Source: Amycolatopsis sp. 2-15
Lineage (GTDB): Bacteria; Actinomycetota; Actinomycetes; Mycobacteriales; Pseudonocardiaceae
Reading direction: 5' to 3'
Assembly (NCBI RefSeq): GCF_030285625.1
Contig: NZ_CP127294.1
Coordinates: 3,110,001 to 3,174,000 of the forward strand
DNA: 64,000 nucleotides
Positions 18,020 through 28,039 of the stretch are shown here, piece after piece. Each line of letters opens with the position of its first letter. Positions within the stretch are counted from its first letter, which is position 1. The notes beneath the pieces were generated by a model. That model did not search any database and was not told the origin of the DNA. It saw only the letters and a program-made list of their open reading frames with translations. Made by a program: the position numbers and the translations under genes.

Positions 18020-18044
18020 GGGATACTCCTTTGCCTCGCAACGA

Positions 18045-18081
18045 AAACGCCCCGGCGCGCACAATCGGCACCGGGGCGTTT
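18045..18081 (-). terminator. terminator of the dpp-type operon
   Basis: An 11-bp perfect stem (AAACGCCCCGG at 18045-18055 with CCGGGGCGTTT at 18071-18081) 14 bases after the stop of the last operon gene, followed on the minus strand by TCGTTG. Confidence 0.8.
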
Positions 18082-18095
18082 CTCGTCAAGACGGC

Positions 18096-19127
18096 TCAGA
18101 TCAGCTGCAGGCTCTCCGCGAAGTGGCACGCGGTCGGGTGGCCCTGGCCGTGGTCGACGAGCAGGGGCTCTTCCGTCGAGCACTTCTTGCGGCCCGCGTC
18201 GTCGATCTCGTTGGCGAACTTCGGGCAGCGGGTGCGGAAGCGGCAGCCCGAGGGCGGGTTCGCGGGGCTGGGCACGTCGCCGGTGATGACGATGCGCTGG
18301 CGGGTGCGTTCCTTGCGCGGGTCCGGCACCGGGATGGCCGAGATCAGTGCCTGGGTGTACGGGTGCGTCGGGCTGTTGAAGAGGTCCTCGGCCGCCGCGG
18401 TTTCCACGATCTTGCCGAGGTACATCACCGCGATGCGGTCCGCGACGTGCCGGACGACCGAGAGGTCGTGCGACACGAACAGGTACGACAGCCCGAACTC
18501 GGCCTGCAGGTCCTTCAGCAGGTTGAGCACACCGGCCTGGATCGACACGTCGAGCGCTGACACCGGCTCGTCGAGCACGAGCACCTTCGGCTTGAGCGCG
18601 AGGGCGCGGGCGATGCCGATGCGCTGGCGCTGGCCGCCGGAGAACTCGTGCGGGAAGCGGTTGCCGTGCTCCGGGCGCAGGCCCACGGTCTTCATCAGGT
18701 CGCGGACCTGCTGGCGGCCGCCGTTGTCGTAGAGGCCGTGGATGCGCAGCGGTTCGGCGATGATCTCGTTCACCGGCAGCCGTGGGTCCACCGAGGCGTA
18801 CGGGTCCTGGAACACGATCTGCATCTCGCGCCGCAGCCGCTGCAGCTCGCGCTTGCCCATCGTGCCGAGGTCGCGGCCCTCGAAGCTGACCTTGCCCGAC
18901 GTCAGCGGCTGCAGCGCCAGCGCGATGCGCGCGGTGGTCGACTTGCCGCAGCCCGACTCGCCGACCAGCGCCAGGGTCTCGTGCGGGTAGATGTCGAACG
19001 ACACGTCCGACACGGCCTGCACCGCGCCCGTCGTGCGGCGGACGAGGCCGCCGCCGCGGATGGGGAAATGCTTGACCAGGTTCTGCGCGGAGAGGACAGG
19101 CGTCCGGGTCGCCGTAACCTCGCTCAT
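18096..19127 (-). CDS. dppF: dipeptide/oligopeptide ABC transporter ATP-binding protein (DppF/OppF type)
   Basis: 343 residues. Walker A GESGCGKSTTAR, signature EFSGGQRQRIGIARAL, Walker B VLVLDEPVSALD, His switch FVSHDLSVVRHVADR. The C-terminal peptide-transporter domain has the paired Cys of CRFRTRCPKFANE, typical of Dpp/Opp ATPases. The N-terminal leader includes KHFPIRGG and ends before a full ABC domain. It forms a heterodimer with the upstream DppD-type ATPase to power peptide uptake. Its start overlaps the dppD stop by four bases. Last gene of the operon. Confidence 0.92.
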   Translation of the reverse strand: MSEVTATRTPVLSAQNLVKHFPIRGGGLVRRTTGAVQAVSDVSFDIYPHETLALVGESGCGKSTTARIALALQPLTSGKVSFEGRDLGTMGKRELQRLRREMQIVFQDPYASVDPRLPVNEIIAEPLRIHGLYDNGGRQQVRDLMKTVGLRPEHGNRFPHEFSGGQRQRIGIARALALKPKVLVLDEPVSALDVSIQAGVLNLLKDLQAEFGLSYLFVSHDLSVVRHVADRIAVMYLGKIVETAAAEDLFNSPTHPYTQALISAIPVPDPRKERTRQRIVITGDVPSPANPPSGCRFRTRCPKFANEIDDAGRKKCSTEEPLLVDHGQGHPTACHFAESLQLI

Positions 19128-20218
19128 CGGTTCGCCTCCGTGTCGGTCGCGGCGTCGACGGTGACCGGGACGGCTGCCGTGTCGGCCGAGGTGGCGCTGA
19201 ACAGCTCGGCCGGGTCGCGGCCGATGACCTGCTCGGTGAAGTGGCAGGCCGCGAACTGCGAGCCGGGGCCCGCCACCAGCGGCGGTTCCTCCTTGTCGCA
19301 GATGTCCTGCGACAGCGGGCAGCGCGGGCTGAACGGGCAGCCTGGCGGCATGTTCTGCGTGGCCGGCGGCGAGCCGGTGATCGGCGTGAGTCGTTCGGTC
19401 TTCACGTCGAGGCGGGGCAGGCTGCCCAGCAGGCCCAGCGTGTAGGGCATCCGCGGCGTGTAGAAGATCTCGTCGACGGTGCCGGACTCCACCACCTTGC
19501 CCGCGTACATCACGTGCACGCGGTCGGCCTGGCCGGCGATCACGCCGAGGTCGTGGGTGATGAGCACCATCGCCGCGCCCGTCTCCTTCTGCGCCGCCTG
19601 CAGCGCTTCGAGGATCTGGGCCTGCACGGTCACGTCGAGCGCCGTGGTCGGCTCGTCGGCGATGATCACGTCCGGGTTGTTGGCCATGGCGATCGCGATC
19701 ACCACACGCTGGCGCATGCCGCCCGAGAGCTGGTGCGGGTACTCGTCCGCGCGCTGCTTCGGGTTCGGGATGCGGACGAGCTCGAGCAGGTCGATCGCCT
19801 GCTTCTTGGCCACGTCCTTGCGCACGTTGTGGTGCGCGGTGATCGCCTCGGCGATCTGGTCGCCCACGGTGTACACGGGGTTCAGCGAGGTCATCGGGTC
19901 CTGGAAGACCATCGCGATGCCCTTGCCGCGGACCTTGTTGAGTTCCTTCTCGCTGGCCTTCAGCAGCTCGACGCCGCCGAAGCGGATCGAGCCGGAAACC
20001 CGCGCGGTGCGGGGCAGCAGGCCCATGATGGCGAGCGACGTGACGGACTTGCCGGAGCCGGACTCGCCGACGATGCCCAGCACCTCACCGCGCTGCAGCT
20101 GGTAGTTCACGCCGCGCACGGCCTTGACGAGGCCTTCGCCGCTCGGGAACTCGACGGTCAGGTCCTCCACCACGAGGACGGGATCACCGCCGCGTGCATT
20201 GGACTCGTACTCGGTCAT
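19124..20218 (-). CDS. dppD: dipeptide/oligopeptide ABC transporter ATP-binding protein (DppD/OppD type)
   Basis: 364 residues from ATG 20218; a longer reading extends into the permease gene and is rejected. Walker A GESGSGKS, signature QLSGGMRQRVVIAIAM, Walker B DVIIADEPTTALD, His switch LITHDLGVIAGQ. The C-terminal domain carries CPFSPRCPLSQDICDKEEPP, the Cys-rich region of these ATPases. An extra tail of about 35 residues rich in Ala/Thr/Asp follows it. The start overlaps the dppC stop by four bases and the stop overlaps dppF by four, so the cytoplasmic parts are translationally coupled. Confidence 0.92.
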   Translation of the reverse strand: MTEYESNARGGDPVLVVEDLTVEFPSGEGLVKAVRGVNYQLQRGEVLGIVGESGSGKSVTSLAIMGLLPRTARVSGSIRFGGVELLKASEKELNKVRGKGIAMVFQDPMTSLNPVYTVGDQIAEAITAHHNVRKDVAKKQAIDLLELVRIPNPKQRADEYPHQLSGGMRQRVVIAIAMANNPDVIIADEPTTALDVTVQAQILEALQAAQKETGAAMVLITHDLGVIAGQADRVHVMYAGKVVESGTVDEIFYTPRMPYTLGLLGSLPRLDVKTERLTPITGSPPATQNMPPGCPFSPRCPLSQDICDKEEPPLVAGPGSQFAACHFTEQVIGRDPAELFSATSADTAAVPVTVDAATDTEANR

Positions 20219-21174
20219 GCGCGCACCTTCGTCTGCTGGGGGTCGAACGCGTCGCGCAGGCCGTCCCCGATGAAGTTGATCGTCAGCGCGATCAGGATGA
20301 TGAAAACGCCCGGGAAGTAGAACAGCCACGGGCGGGTGTCGACCGCCGTCTGCGCGGTGCTGACCAGCAGGCCCAGCGACGTGTCGGGCGGCGTGACACC
20401 GAACCCGATGAACGACAGCGCGGTCTCGAGCAGGATGCCGATCGACACCAGGATCGTGAGGTTCACGATGATCGCGCCGAGCGCGTTGGGCACCAGGTGC
20501 CGGAAGATGATCCGGGCGTCGCTCGCGCCGAGCGCCTTGGACGCCTCCACGAACTCCTTCTCGCGCAACGAGAGCACGACACCCCGGGCAACGCGGGACA
20601 CGTAGGCCCAGTACAGGCCGGCGATGACCACCGCGATCAGCCACCACGTGCCGCCCACCTGGTGCGCCAGCACGGCGGCGACGGCGAGCAGCGGCAGCGT
20701 GAGCACGAGGTCGGCGATGCGCATCAGGAGCGTGTCGATCCAGCCGCGGTAGTAGCCGGCGATCGCGCCCCAGATGGTGCCGACGATCGTCGCGAAAATC
20801 GCGATGAGTACGGAGATCTGCAGCGAGATCTGGGTTCCGCGCATCACCTGGGCCAGCGTGTCGTGGCCGACGGCGTCGGTGCCGAACGGGTGCGTGCCCG
20901 ACGGCGGCGCCGAGTTGTCGTCGGTGATCGACTGCGGCGTGAACTTCCAGAGCAGCGGACCGACGTAGGCGAACAGGATGATCAGGATGAATACGATCAG
21001 GCTGATCATGGCCAGCCGGTGCTGCAGGAACCGCTTGAAGACCAGCTGGGCCTGGCTGCGTTCCTTGACCGTGAACTCACGTTCGGGAGCGCCCTTCGGC
21101 GTCTGCGGATCGCCCGGGGAGAAGCGGGCACCGCCGATGGCGAGCGGCGTCTGGGCTGCGGAGTCGTCAGGCAT
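20215..21174 (-). CDS. dppC: dipeptide/oligopeptide ABC transporter permease (DppC/OppC type)
   Basis: 319 residues with six predicted membrane helices and a cytoplasmic N-terminus of about 50 residues (rich in Pro/Gly before VFKRFLQHRLAMISLIVF, the OppC N-terminal domain). The EAA loop EKEFVEASKALGASDARIIF docks the ATPases. The outside loop NSAPPSGTHPFGTDAVGHDTLAQV is typical of DppC. It overlaps dppB by eight bases and dppD by four. With DppB it forms the channel for peptides delivered by the lipoprotein encoded first in the operon. Confidence 0.92.
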   Translation of the reverse strand: MPDDSAAQTPLAIGGARFSPGDPQTPKGAPEREFTVKERSQAQLVFKRFLQHRLAMISLIVFILIILFAYVGPLLWKFTPQSITDDNSAPPSGTHPFGTDAVGHDTLAQVMRGTQISLQISVLIAIFATIVGTIWGAIAGYYRGWIDTLLMRIADLVLTLPLLAVAAVLAHQVGGTWWLIAVVIAGLYWAYVSRVARGVVLSLREKEFVEASKALGASDARIIFRHLVPNALGAIIVNLTILVSIGILLETALSFIGFGVTPPDTSLGLLVSTAQTAVDTRPWLFYFPGVFIILIALTINFIGDGLRDAFDPQQTKVRA

Positions 21175-22147
21175 AGCGGATCCTCGGGTCGAGCAGGCCG
21201 TAGAGCAGGTCGGCGATGAGGTTGAGCAGGATGATGAACGTGGCCGCGATGAGCAGCCACGCCTCCACGGCGTAGACGTCGCTCTGCCGGATGGCGTTCA
21301 GCAGGAACGTGCCCGCGCCCTGCCATTGGAACACGGTCTCGGTCACCACGGCGCCGCCGAGGATGGCACCGACGTCCAGCGCGGTCACCGTCGTCAGCGG
21401 AATGAGCGCGTTGCGCAGCGCGTGCCGGCGGGTAACTGTCCAGCGGGGCAGGCCCTTCGCTCGGGCCAGCCGCACGTAGTCGGAGTTGAGGACCTCGAGC
21501 ATCGACGCGCGCTGGAAGCGGCTCCAGGCCGCGTAGCTCGTCAGCGCGAGCGAGATGGTCGGCAGGATCAAGTGGCCGGCGACGTCGCTGAATTGTGCTC
21601 CGAACCCGTCGGGTGTGATCACCGACGAGGAGCCGATCGTGTAGAAGATCTGGTCGCCCACGGAGGTGTTGATCGAGATGCCGATCTGCTTGAGCAGGAT
21701 GGCGAACCAGAACGACGGCATCGACAGGAACAGGAAGCCGAAGAAGGTCGCGGTGTAGTCGAACTTCGAGTACTGGCGGGCCGCGCTGACGACACCGATG
21801 ATCACGGCGAGGATCAGGGCCACGATCATGGCCAGCACGATCAGCCGCAGCGTCACGCCGAAGCGGACGAAAACCTCGTGGCCGATGTCGAGGTTCGACT
21901 GGACCGAGGGACCGAAGTCACCGCTGAAGACGCCCGTGATCCAGTGCCAGTAGCGCTCGAGGATCGGCTGATCCAGGTGCAGGCGGATCCGTTCGAGCTC
22001 GATCGTCTGCGGGGGCGGCGGGGGGTTTCTCTGAATCAGATAGCTCAGGGGGTTGGCTGAGAGCGACACCATCACGAAGACGACGAAGGTCGACACGATC
22101 AGGATCGGCACCGAAATCAGCAGCCGGCGCAGTGAGAAGGCAAGCAT
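21167..22147 (-). CDS. dppB: dipeptide/oligopeptide ABC transporter permease (DppB/OppB type)
   Basis: 326 residues from ATG 22147, chosen over an upstream ATG because the protein then starts MLAFSLRRLLISVPILIV, the normal DppB N-terminus (first helix). An outside loop with PPPPPQTIELERIRLHLDQP and QPILERYWHWITGVFSGDFG follows, then five more helices. The EAA-type loop is in VRLARAKGLPRWTVTRRHALRN. It is separated from the binding-protein gene by about 185 bases that contain a strong hairpin (22267-22298), so permease and ATPases are probably made in smaller amounts. Confidence 0.92.
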   Translation of the reverse strand: MLAFSLRRLLISVPILIVSTFVVFVMVSLSANPLSYLIQRNPPPPPQTIELERIRLHLDQPILERYWHWITGVFSGDFGPSVQSNLDIGHEVFVRFGVTLRLIVLAMIVALILAVIIGVVSAARQYSKFDYTATFFGFLFLSMPSFWFAILLKQIGISINTSVGDQIFYTIGSSSVITPDGFGAQFSDVAGHLILPTISLALTSYAAWSRFQRASMLEVLNSDYVRLARAKGLPRWTVTRRHALRNALIPLTTVTALDVGAILGGAVVTETVFQWQGAGTFLLNAIRQSDVYAVEAWLLIAATFIILLNLIADLLYGLLDPRIRYA

Positions 22148-22266
22148 GGAGGTCTTCCTGCTCTGGTGGTTCTGCCGCGGCCCGCCGCTTGTGGTGGCTG
22201 GGCCGGGCGACGAGAGAGGCAAATCTGGAGTTCGGGATGAAGCGGACGAAAACGTTCGAACACGCG

Positions 22267-22298
22267 GTGAGGGGCCGGCAAACTTGCCGGCCCCTCAC
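22267..22298 (-). terminator. intercistronic hairpin between dppA and dppB
   Basis: GTGAGGGGCCGGCAA (22267-22281) and its exact complement (22284-22298) form a 15-bp stem. There is no T-run after it, so partial termination or protection of the dppA mRNA 3' end is more likely than full termination. Confidence 0.6.
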
Positions 22299-22332
22299 CG
22301 GTGGTGTCCTGCGCGAATCTACCGGGTGGTGA

Positions 22333-24084
22333 TCACTTGCGGATGCCCCACTCCGCCATGTTGTAGACCGGGGCGTCGAGCGTGGAGTTGTTCCGGATGT
22401 TCCCGATCTTGTCGGACGACGCGATGAAGGTCGGCTTCTGGTACAGCGGAAGCACGTACGCGTCGTCGGACATGATCTGGTCGGCCTGGTTCAGCAGGTC
22501 CGTGGCCTTGGCCTCGTCGGTCTCGGCGTTGGCCTGGGAGATCAGGCTGTCGACCTGCGGGTTGGAGTACTTGCCGTAGTTGCTGCCCTGACCGGTGACC
22601 CAGTTCTGGACGGCACCCGCGAACGGGAACGGCGAGGAGACCCACGCGAACACGATGATGTCGTAGTCGCCCTTGGTGGTGGTGTCACCGAGGTCGTCGG
22701 TCGGCGACACGTTCACGGTGATGCCCAGCTGCTTGGCGGCCGCCGCGAAGAGCTCGCACTCGTCCTGGCGGATCGGGTTGCCGACGGTGTAGCGGATCCG
22801 GTACGGGCCGACGTTCTTGCCCGACGGGTCCACCAGCTGCGTGCCGTTGAGCTTGTAGCCGGCGTCGGTGAGCAGCTTCTTCGCCTTGTCGATGTCACCG
22901 GTGCCCTGACCGGTCGACGACACGACGTCCTTGAAGCCCTGCTGCTGCGGCATGAAGTTGTGGTTGTTCAGCGGCTCGACCTTGTTGGTGAACTGGCCGA
23001 CCGTCTTCGCGATCATGTCCTTGCGGTTGACCGCCGTGAACAACGCCTGACGCAGCGCCTTGTTGTCGAGACCCGGCGACTTCATGTTGAAGTCGAAGTG
23101 CTCCCAGGTCAGGCCGAGGCCGATGTAGGAGGAGATGTTCGGCATGTTCTTGACCTGGTTCACGAGGTCGACCTGCGGCTGCGGGTAGATGACCTGGACC
23201 TCGTTGTTCTGCAGGGCCGTCGGCTCCTGCGTGGCGTCGGTGACGACGCGGAAGATCACGCTCGACAGGTGCGGCTTGGCGCCCCAGTACTTGTCGTTCG
23301 GGACCTCGGTCACCGACTGGTTGTTCACGAACTTCGAGATCTTGAACGGGCCGGCGGTCCAGGTCGGCACGGTGTCGCCGAACCACTTGTACGACGAGGC
23401 GAGGCCGGCCGGGGTGCTGGTGTCACCGTGCTGGGCCGCCAGGTGCGCCGGGTACATCGCGCCCGAGGAGCTCCACAGCTGGCGCCAGTCGGTGAACGGC
23501 TTGGAGAAGGTCGCGGTCACGGTCTTGCCGTTGTCCGAGCCGACGACCGAGGCGAGCTGGTCGTAACCCGAGGTCGTGGCGGCCTGGCAGTCGGGGCAGT
23601 CCTTGCCGTTCTGGACCTTCCAGTTGTAGATGAAGTCGTCGGCCGAGACCGGCGTGCCGTCGTCCCAGGAGGCCTTCGGGTTGATCTTGTAGACGACCAC
23701 CTGCGGGCTGGTGCTGGTGACGTCCGCCGACTCCACGAAGTCCTTGTTGAGGACCGGCTTGAGGTCCGGCGTCGCGTAGAAGGTGTAGGGCAGGATGCCC
23801 TTGGTGACCATGCCCGTTTCGAAGACGTTGCCCTCGGCCGAGGTCACGTTCCAGTTGGGGATGTTCTTCTCGATGGCGTACGTGACGTCGCCGCCCTGCT
23901 GCAGCTGGTCCGCGGCAACCGTGTTGCAAGTGTTCGGGCTCTTGTCGCAGTCGGCGAAGGCCTGCCCGGTCTGCACCGCGCTGTTGCCGCCACCGCCGCC
24001 GCCCCCACAGGCGGAGAGCAGAAGGGCCGCGCCCGCGACGAACGCACCGAGCTTCACAGCGCGCGACCTAGTCGTCACTAACAT
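22333..24084 (-). CDS. dppA: dipeptide/oligopeptide ABC transporter substrate-binding lipoprotein
   Basis: 583 residues. Signal peptide with lipobox LLLSACGGG (Cys near residue 26), then a Gly/Ser linker and a family 5 solute-binding domain: VYKINPKASWDDGTPVSADDFIYNW, NDKYWGAKPHLSSVIFRVV, and a late EWGIRK end. Paired Cys (ADCDKSPNTC and KDCPDCQAA) may form disulfides outside the cell. It delivers peptides to DppBC. First gene of dppA-B-C-D-F, behind a long AT-richer upstream region where the operon promoter should lie. Confidence 0.9.
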   Translation of the reverse strand: MLVTTRSRAVKLGAFVAGAALLLSACGGGGGGGNSAVQTGQAFADCDKSPNTCNTVAADQLQQGGDVTYAIEKNIPNWNVTSAEGNVFETGMVTKGILPYTFYATPDLKPVLNKDFVESADVTSTSPQVVVYKINPKASWDDGTPVSADDFIYNWKVQNGKDCPDCQAATTSGYDQLASVVGSDNGKTVTATFSKPFTDWRQLWSSSGAMYPAHLAAQHGDTSTPAGLASSYKWFGDTVPTWTAGPFKISKFVNNQSVTEVPNDKYWGAKPHLSSVIFRVVTDATQEPTALQNNEVQVIYPQPQVDLVNQVKNMPNISSYIGLGLTWEHFDFNMKSPGLDNKALRQALFTAVNRKDMIAKTVGQFTNKVEPLNNHNFMPQQQGFKDVVSSTGQGTGDIDKAKKLLTDAGYKLNGTQLVDPSGKNVGPYRIRYTVGNPIRQDECELFAAAAKQLGITVNVSPTDDLGDTTTKGDYDIIVFAWVSSPFPFAGAVQNWVTGQGSNYGKYSNPQVDSLISQANAETDEAKATDLLNQADQIMSDDAYVLPLYQKPTFIASSDKIGNIRNNSTLDAPVYNMAEWGIRK

Positions 24085-24628
24085 TCATTCTCCTTGCTCG
24101 ACGCCGTCGCGGGTTTGCGAGGCGACCTCTTCCTGACCGCGAGCTTCGATGTAATCGAGTTAGCTCACCGTAGTCGTGCAACCTAGGCAGTGGACAGCCG
24201 TCAAAACTATCGATCCGGACACTCTCAGTGAGATCGTGATGGAACAGCAATCTCGTCTTGCCTATCTCCACCTCGGGTTCTGCGGTTGATTGACTACTCA
24301 GGGTAGCTAATCTTCGATCATCGCAATCCTCGTTCGGGGACGGCCACGGCTCGGTGGGTCATTCGGCTCGGGGGACAATAACCGACGCCATCCTCTTTGT
24401 GGACCCCGCGAATGGACTAGTCACACAGCCGTGACAAACCGGAAGTGACAAGGAATTAACCTGATCTCGTGAACGGTGGCGACCGTTTACCGGAGTGCGG
24501 GCCGCAGGGCATGTCCGATCCTTTCCAGGCCGCCCCCGACGGGTGGGCGGAACCCCCGCCGCGGAACGTTCCGGGACTCGGAACGGCGGGGCCCCGGCCC
24601 CGCGGCCGGAGTTCATTAACCTGGTGCC
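24085..24628. other. intergenic region between divergent dppA and mshB
   Basis: 544 bases without a supportable gene. The part next to dppA (about 24100-24480) is visibly poorer in G+C than its surroundings, as expected for promoters. Next to mshB lies a perfect 10-base palindrome GGAACGTTCC (24563-24572) flanked by CCCCGCCG (24554-24561) and CGGCGGGG (24584-24591), a possible operator or hairpin. Confidence 0.5.
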
Positions 24629-25456
24629 GTGATCCGAAAGCTCCTGCTCGTGCACGCGCACCCCGACGACGAGACCATCACGACCGGCGGCGCCATCGCC
24701 CGGTACGCCGCCGAGGGGGCCGAGGTCTCCGTGGTCACGTGCACTCTCGGCGAGGAAGGCGAGATCGTGCCGCCACGGCTGGCGCTGCTGGCCTCGGCCG
24801 CCGCGGACCAGCTCGGCGGCTACCGCTCGGGCGAGCTCGCGGCCGCCTGCGCCGCCCTCGGCGTGACGCGCCACGAGTACCTCGGCGGCATGGGCCGCTG
24901 GCGCGACTCGGGCATGGCGGGCACGCCGGCCGCCGAGCACCCGCGCGCGTTCGCCGCCGGCCGCCTCGACGAGCAGGCCGCCCAGCTGGCGGAGCTGCTC
25001 GACGAGCTGCGGCCCCAGGTCGTGGTCACCTACGACTCCTTCGGCGGATACGGCCACCCCGACCACATCCGCGCCCACGACGTGACCATGGCCGCGGCAC
25101 CGCGCGCGGCCTCGGTCGAGCGCGTCTTCCACGTGGTGCACTCCCGTGCCGCGGTCGACGCGGGGCTCGCGCGGCTGCGCGCGAGTGGCGGCTCACCCTT
25201 CCGGGTACCTGAAGACGACGAGCTCCCCGGCACCGCGGATGAGAAGGTCACGACCGTGCTCGACACCTCGGCCCATCTCCCGGCGAAGATCGCGGCCCTG
25301 CGCGCCCACGAGACGCAATTGACGGTCGTCGACGGAGAGATCGTGCACTTCGCCCTCACCAACGACATCGCGCAGCCGATCCCGCCCGCCGAGTACTTCG
25401 TGCTCGCCCACGGCGACGCGGCCGGCGCGGGCACCGACCTGTTCGGCGGGCTGTGA
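24629..25456 (+). CDS. mshB: N-acetyl-1-D-myo-inositol-2-amino-2-deoxy-alpha-D-glucopyranoside deacetylase (mycothiol biosynthesis)
   Basis: 275 residues from GTG 24629. The zinc-site motif AHPDDE (residues 10-15) and the second His motif GGYGHPDHIRAHD are intact, with the MshB-like N-terminus MIRKLLLVHAHPDDETITTGG written here in part. The size and the long C-terminal region (VDGEIVHFALTNDIAQPI) distinguish MshB from the shorter LmbE proteins. It removes acetate from GlcNAc-inositol before cysteine ligation by MshC in mycothiol synthesis. The stop is one base before the downstream membrane-protein start, so the two are co-transcribed. Confidence 0.92.
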   Translation: MIRKLLLVHAHPDDETITTGGAIARYAAEGAEVSVVTCTLGEEGEIVPPRLALLASAAADQLGGYRSGELAAACAALGVTRHEYLGGMGRWRDSGMAGTPAAEHPRAFAAGRLDEQAAQLAELLDELRPQVVVTYDSFGGYGHPDHIRAHDVTMAAAPRAASVERVFHVVHSRAAVDAGLARLRASGGSPFRVPEDDELPGTADEKVTTVLDTSAHLPAKIAALRAHETQLTVVDGEIVHFALTNDIAQPIPPAEYFVLAHGDAAGAGTDLFGGL

Positions 25457-25457
25457 C

Positions 25458-25856
25458 GTGCCGGCCCCGCTGAGCTCCGGGCAGCGCCTGATGCTGGTGG
25501 TGCTGTGCCTGGACGCACTGTTGCTGGCGTTGCTCGAAGTGTTCTTCCTGCCGTTGCGCGTCGGCGCGCTCGGGGAGGTGCCGCTGCCGCTGACCGTGCT
25601 CGTCGCCGCGGTCAGCACGCCGTGGCTGGTGCTGACGGCCGCGAAGCTCGTGCGGCCGGGGTTGTCGTGGGTGCCGCTCGTGGTGTGGGTGGTCGTGGTG
25701 TTCGGCATCGGCTTTGCCGGACCCGGCGGTGATCTCGTGCTCGTTCAGGACTGGCGGGCGATCCTGCTGCTCGGCGCGAGCGCGCTGCCGGCGGCGCTCG
25801 TGCTCGGCGGCGGGCTCGGCCGCGCGGCGGCGGCGAAGGGCAACGTCCGTGGCTGA
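25458..25856 (+). CDS. small integral membrane protein next to mshB
   Basis: 132 residues from GTG 25458, one base after the mshB stop. Four hydrophobic stretches: LMLVVLCLDALLLALLEVFF, VPLPLTVLVAAVSTPWLVLT, WVPLVVWVVVVFGIGFAG and ILLLGASALPAALVLGGG. It looks like a small polytopic protein with a short basic C-terminus. I recall similar small membrane proteins beside mshB in related actinobacteria, but no function is known to me. It overlaps the next gene by eight bases. Confidence 0.75.
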   Translation: MPAPLSSGQRLMLVVLCLDALLLALLEVFFLPLRVGALGEVPLPLTVLVAAVSTPWLVLTAAKLVRPGLSWVPLVVWVVVVFGIGFAGPGGDLVLVQDWRAILLLGASALPAALVLGGGLGRAAAAKGNVRG

Positions 25857-26643
25857 GGCGATTGAGGACCGGCACGTCGTGGCGGCGCTGCGCCCGTTCG
25901 TCCGGGCCTGCGCGCCGATGCTCGACGCGTTGCGCGAGTCGGACCCGTTCGGTCTGCGGGCGCGGGCCCGGAAGGCGAGCGACGGCGAGTTCGTCGACGA
26001 CGGCTTCAAAGAGAAGGTGATCGGCGCGCTCACGTCGGTGAAGGTGCCCGGCACCGCCGCGTGGGCCGGGATGGACATCGACGAGCGCTGCGGCTGGTGG
26101 GTCAACCGCGTCGGCCGGCTCACGGCGTTGCTCACCTCGATCCCCGGCCTCGGCGGCGCGCTCGCCGACCGGCTGCCGGTTCAGGACACGCTCGGCGCCG
26201 CTTCGCAGGGGCTGCTGCTGTGCGCGATCGCGGGGGAGTACGGCGTGACCGACGTCGGCAGCCGGGTGCGGCTGATCGCGTCGGTGTTGTTCGAACGCGA
26301 CATCGACCCGGTGCTCGCCGGGGGAAAGCCTGCCGACCAGTCCGCAGAGGACAGTGCGGCCGCACAGCTCACCGAAGAACTGACGGAATCCGAACGCGCC
26401 CACGGCAAGGTGACGGTGAAAGCCGTCGCCGGGACACTGTGGCGGCTCGGCCGGTCACTGTGGGGGATCACCGAGGAACTGGAGAAGCGCCCGCGCGGCC
26501 GCTTCTACCACCGGGCTCTCGGGCTGGTCCCGGTGGTCGGCGCGGCGGGCGACTACCTCGGCGAACGCTGGGGGCTCAAGCAGATCTGGAAGCGCGCGCA
26601 CGCGTGGCTGATGGCCAACTCGCACTGGGCTTCTTTCTCCTGA
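25849..26643 (+). CDS. hypothetical cytoplasmic protein, possibly EcsC-like
   Basis: 264 residues from GTG 25849, which overlaps the upstream membrane-protein gene by eight bases. No signal peptide. The sequence is largely helical with two amphipathic Gly/Ala stretches (IPGLGGALADRLPVQDTLGAASQGLLLCAIAG is written only in part here: GLGGALADRLPVQDTLGA; and ALGLVPVVGAAGDYLGERWG). These resemble the membrane-touching helices of EcsC-family proteins, but the match is by eye and weak. Third gene of the mshB operon. It converges on the site-2 protease gene over a stretch containing a 9-base tandem repeat. Confidence 0.55.
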   Translation: MAEAIEDRHVVAALRPFVRACAPMLDALRESDPFGLRARARKASDGEFVDDGFKEKVIGALTSVKVPGTAAWAGMDIDERCGWWVNRVGRLTALLTSIPGLGGALADRLPVQDTLGAASQGLLLCAIAGEYGVTDVGSRVRLIASVLFERDIDPVLAGGKPADQSAEDSAAAQLTEELTESERAHGKVTVKAVAGTLWRLGRSLWGITEELEKRPRGRFYHRALGLVPVVGAAGDYLGERWGLKQIWKRAHAWLMANSHWASFS

Positions 26644-26655
26644 GCCGAAGCTCGT

Positions 26656-27457
<802 letters not shown>

Positions 27458-27666
27458 CCCACCAGTCTTCCGTATGCCCGGTGTGAAGTGTTCGGCGTGT
27501 CCCCTTGCGCGATCGGCCCGAGGTATCCCCCGAACTCGCTACTCCGCTTGACCTGACCGCACTACACGGGTGTAATCACAGTGATGTCATTCGCTGTCGA
27601 GAGGGGACAGCGGATGTCGTTTCACCACCGCCAGCCTGGGGAGTGCGTAGGAGCGAGGAGGCGGAC

Positions 27667-28020
27667 GTGCGGTTGGAAGCGGAAGGCTCGAGGACTGACT
27701 CGAGGCCTGAAAAGAGGGAGTGGGGGCACGTCGTGGGTTGGGGCGAGAACCCTGAGCAGGAGCTGGGGGATCTGACCGACCTCTTCGATGCCACCGAGGA
27801 GGAACAGGACTGGCAGGAGCGCGCCTTGTGCGCGCAGACGGACCCCGAGGCGTTCTTCCCGGAGAAGGGCGGCTCGACCCGCGAAGCCAAGCGGATCTGC
27901 CTCGGCTGCGAGGTCAAGGACGAGTGCCTCGAGTACGCCCTGGCGCACGACGAGCGCTTCGGCATCTGGGGCGGTCTGTCCGAACGCGAGCGGCGGAAGC
28001 TGAAAAAGCGCGCCGTTTGA
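27667..28020 (+). CDS. whiB: WhiB-family iron-sulfur transcriptional regulator (WhiB/WhmD type)
   Basis: 117 residues from GTG 27667, preceded by GAGGAGG; GTG 27733 would give 95 residues, nearer the usual WhiB length, but has a weaker ribosome site. Four conserved Cys are present (ALCAQTD, then ICLGCEVKDEC), as are the turn GIWGGLSERERR and a basic tail KLKKRAV. The 4Fe-4S cluster protein binds sigma-70 and DNA. The strongly conserved EEEQDWQERALCAQTDPEAF segment and the position upstream of manB match WhiB2/WhmD of mycobacteria, which controls septation and sporulation-related genes. An essential developmental regulator is likely. Confidence 0.92.
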   Translation: MRLEAEGSRTDSRPEKREWGHVVGWGENPEQELGDLTDLFDATEEEQDWQERALCAQTDPEAFFPEKGGSTREAKRICLGCEVKDECLEYALAHDERFGIWGGLSERERRKLKKRAV

Positions 28021-28039
28021 CCGCTCGCGAGGGGTGAGG

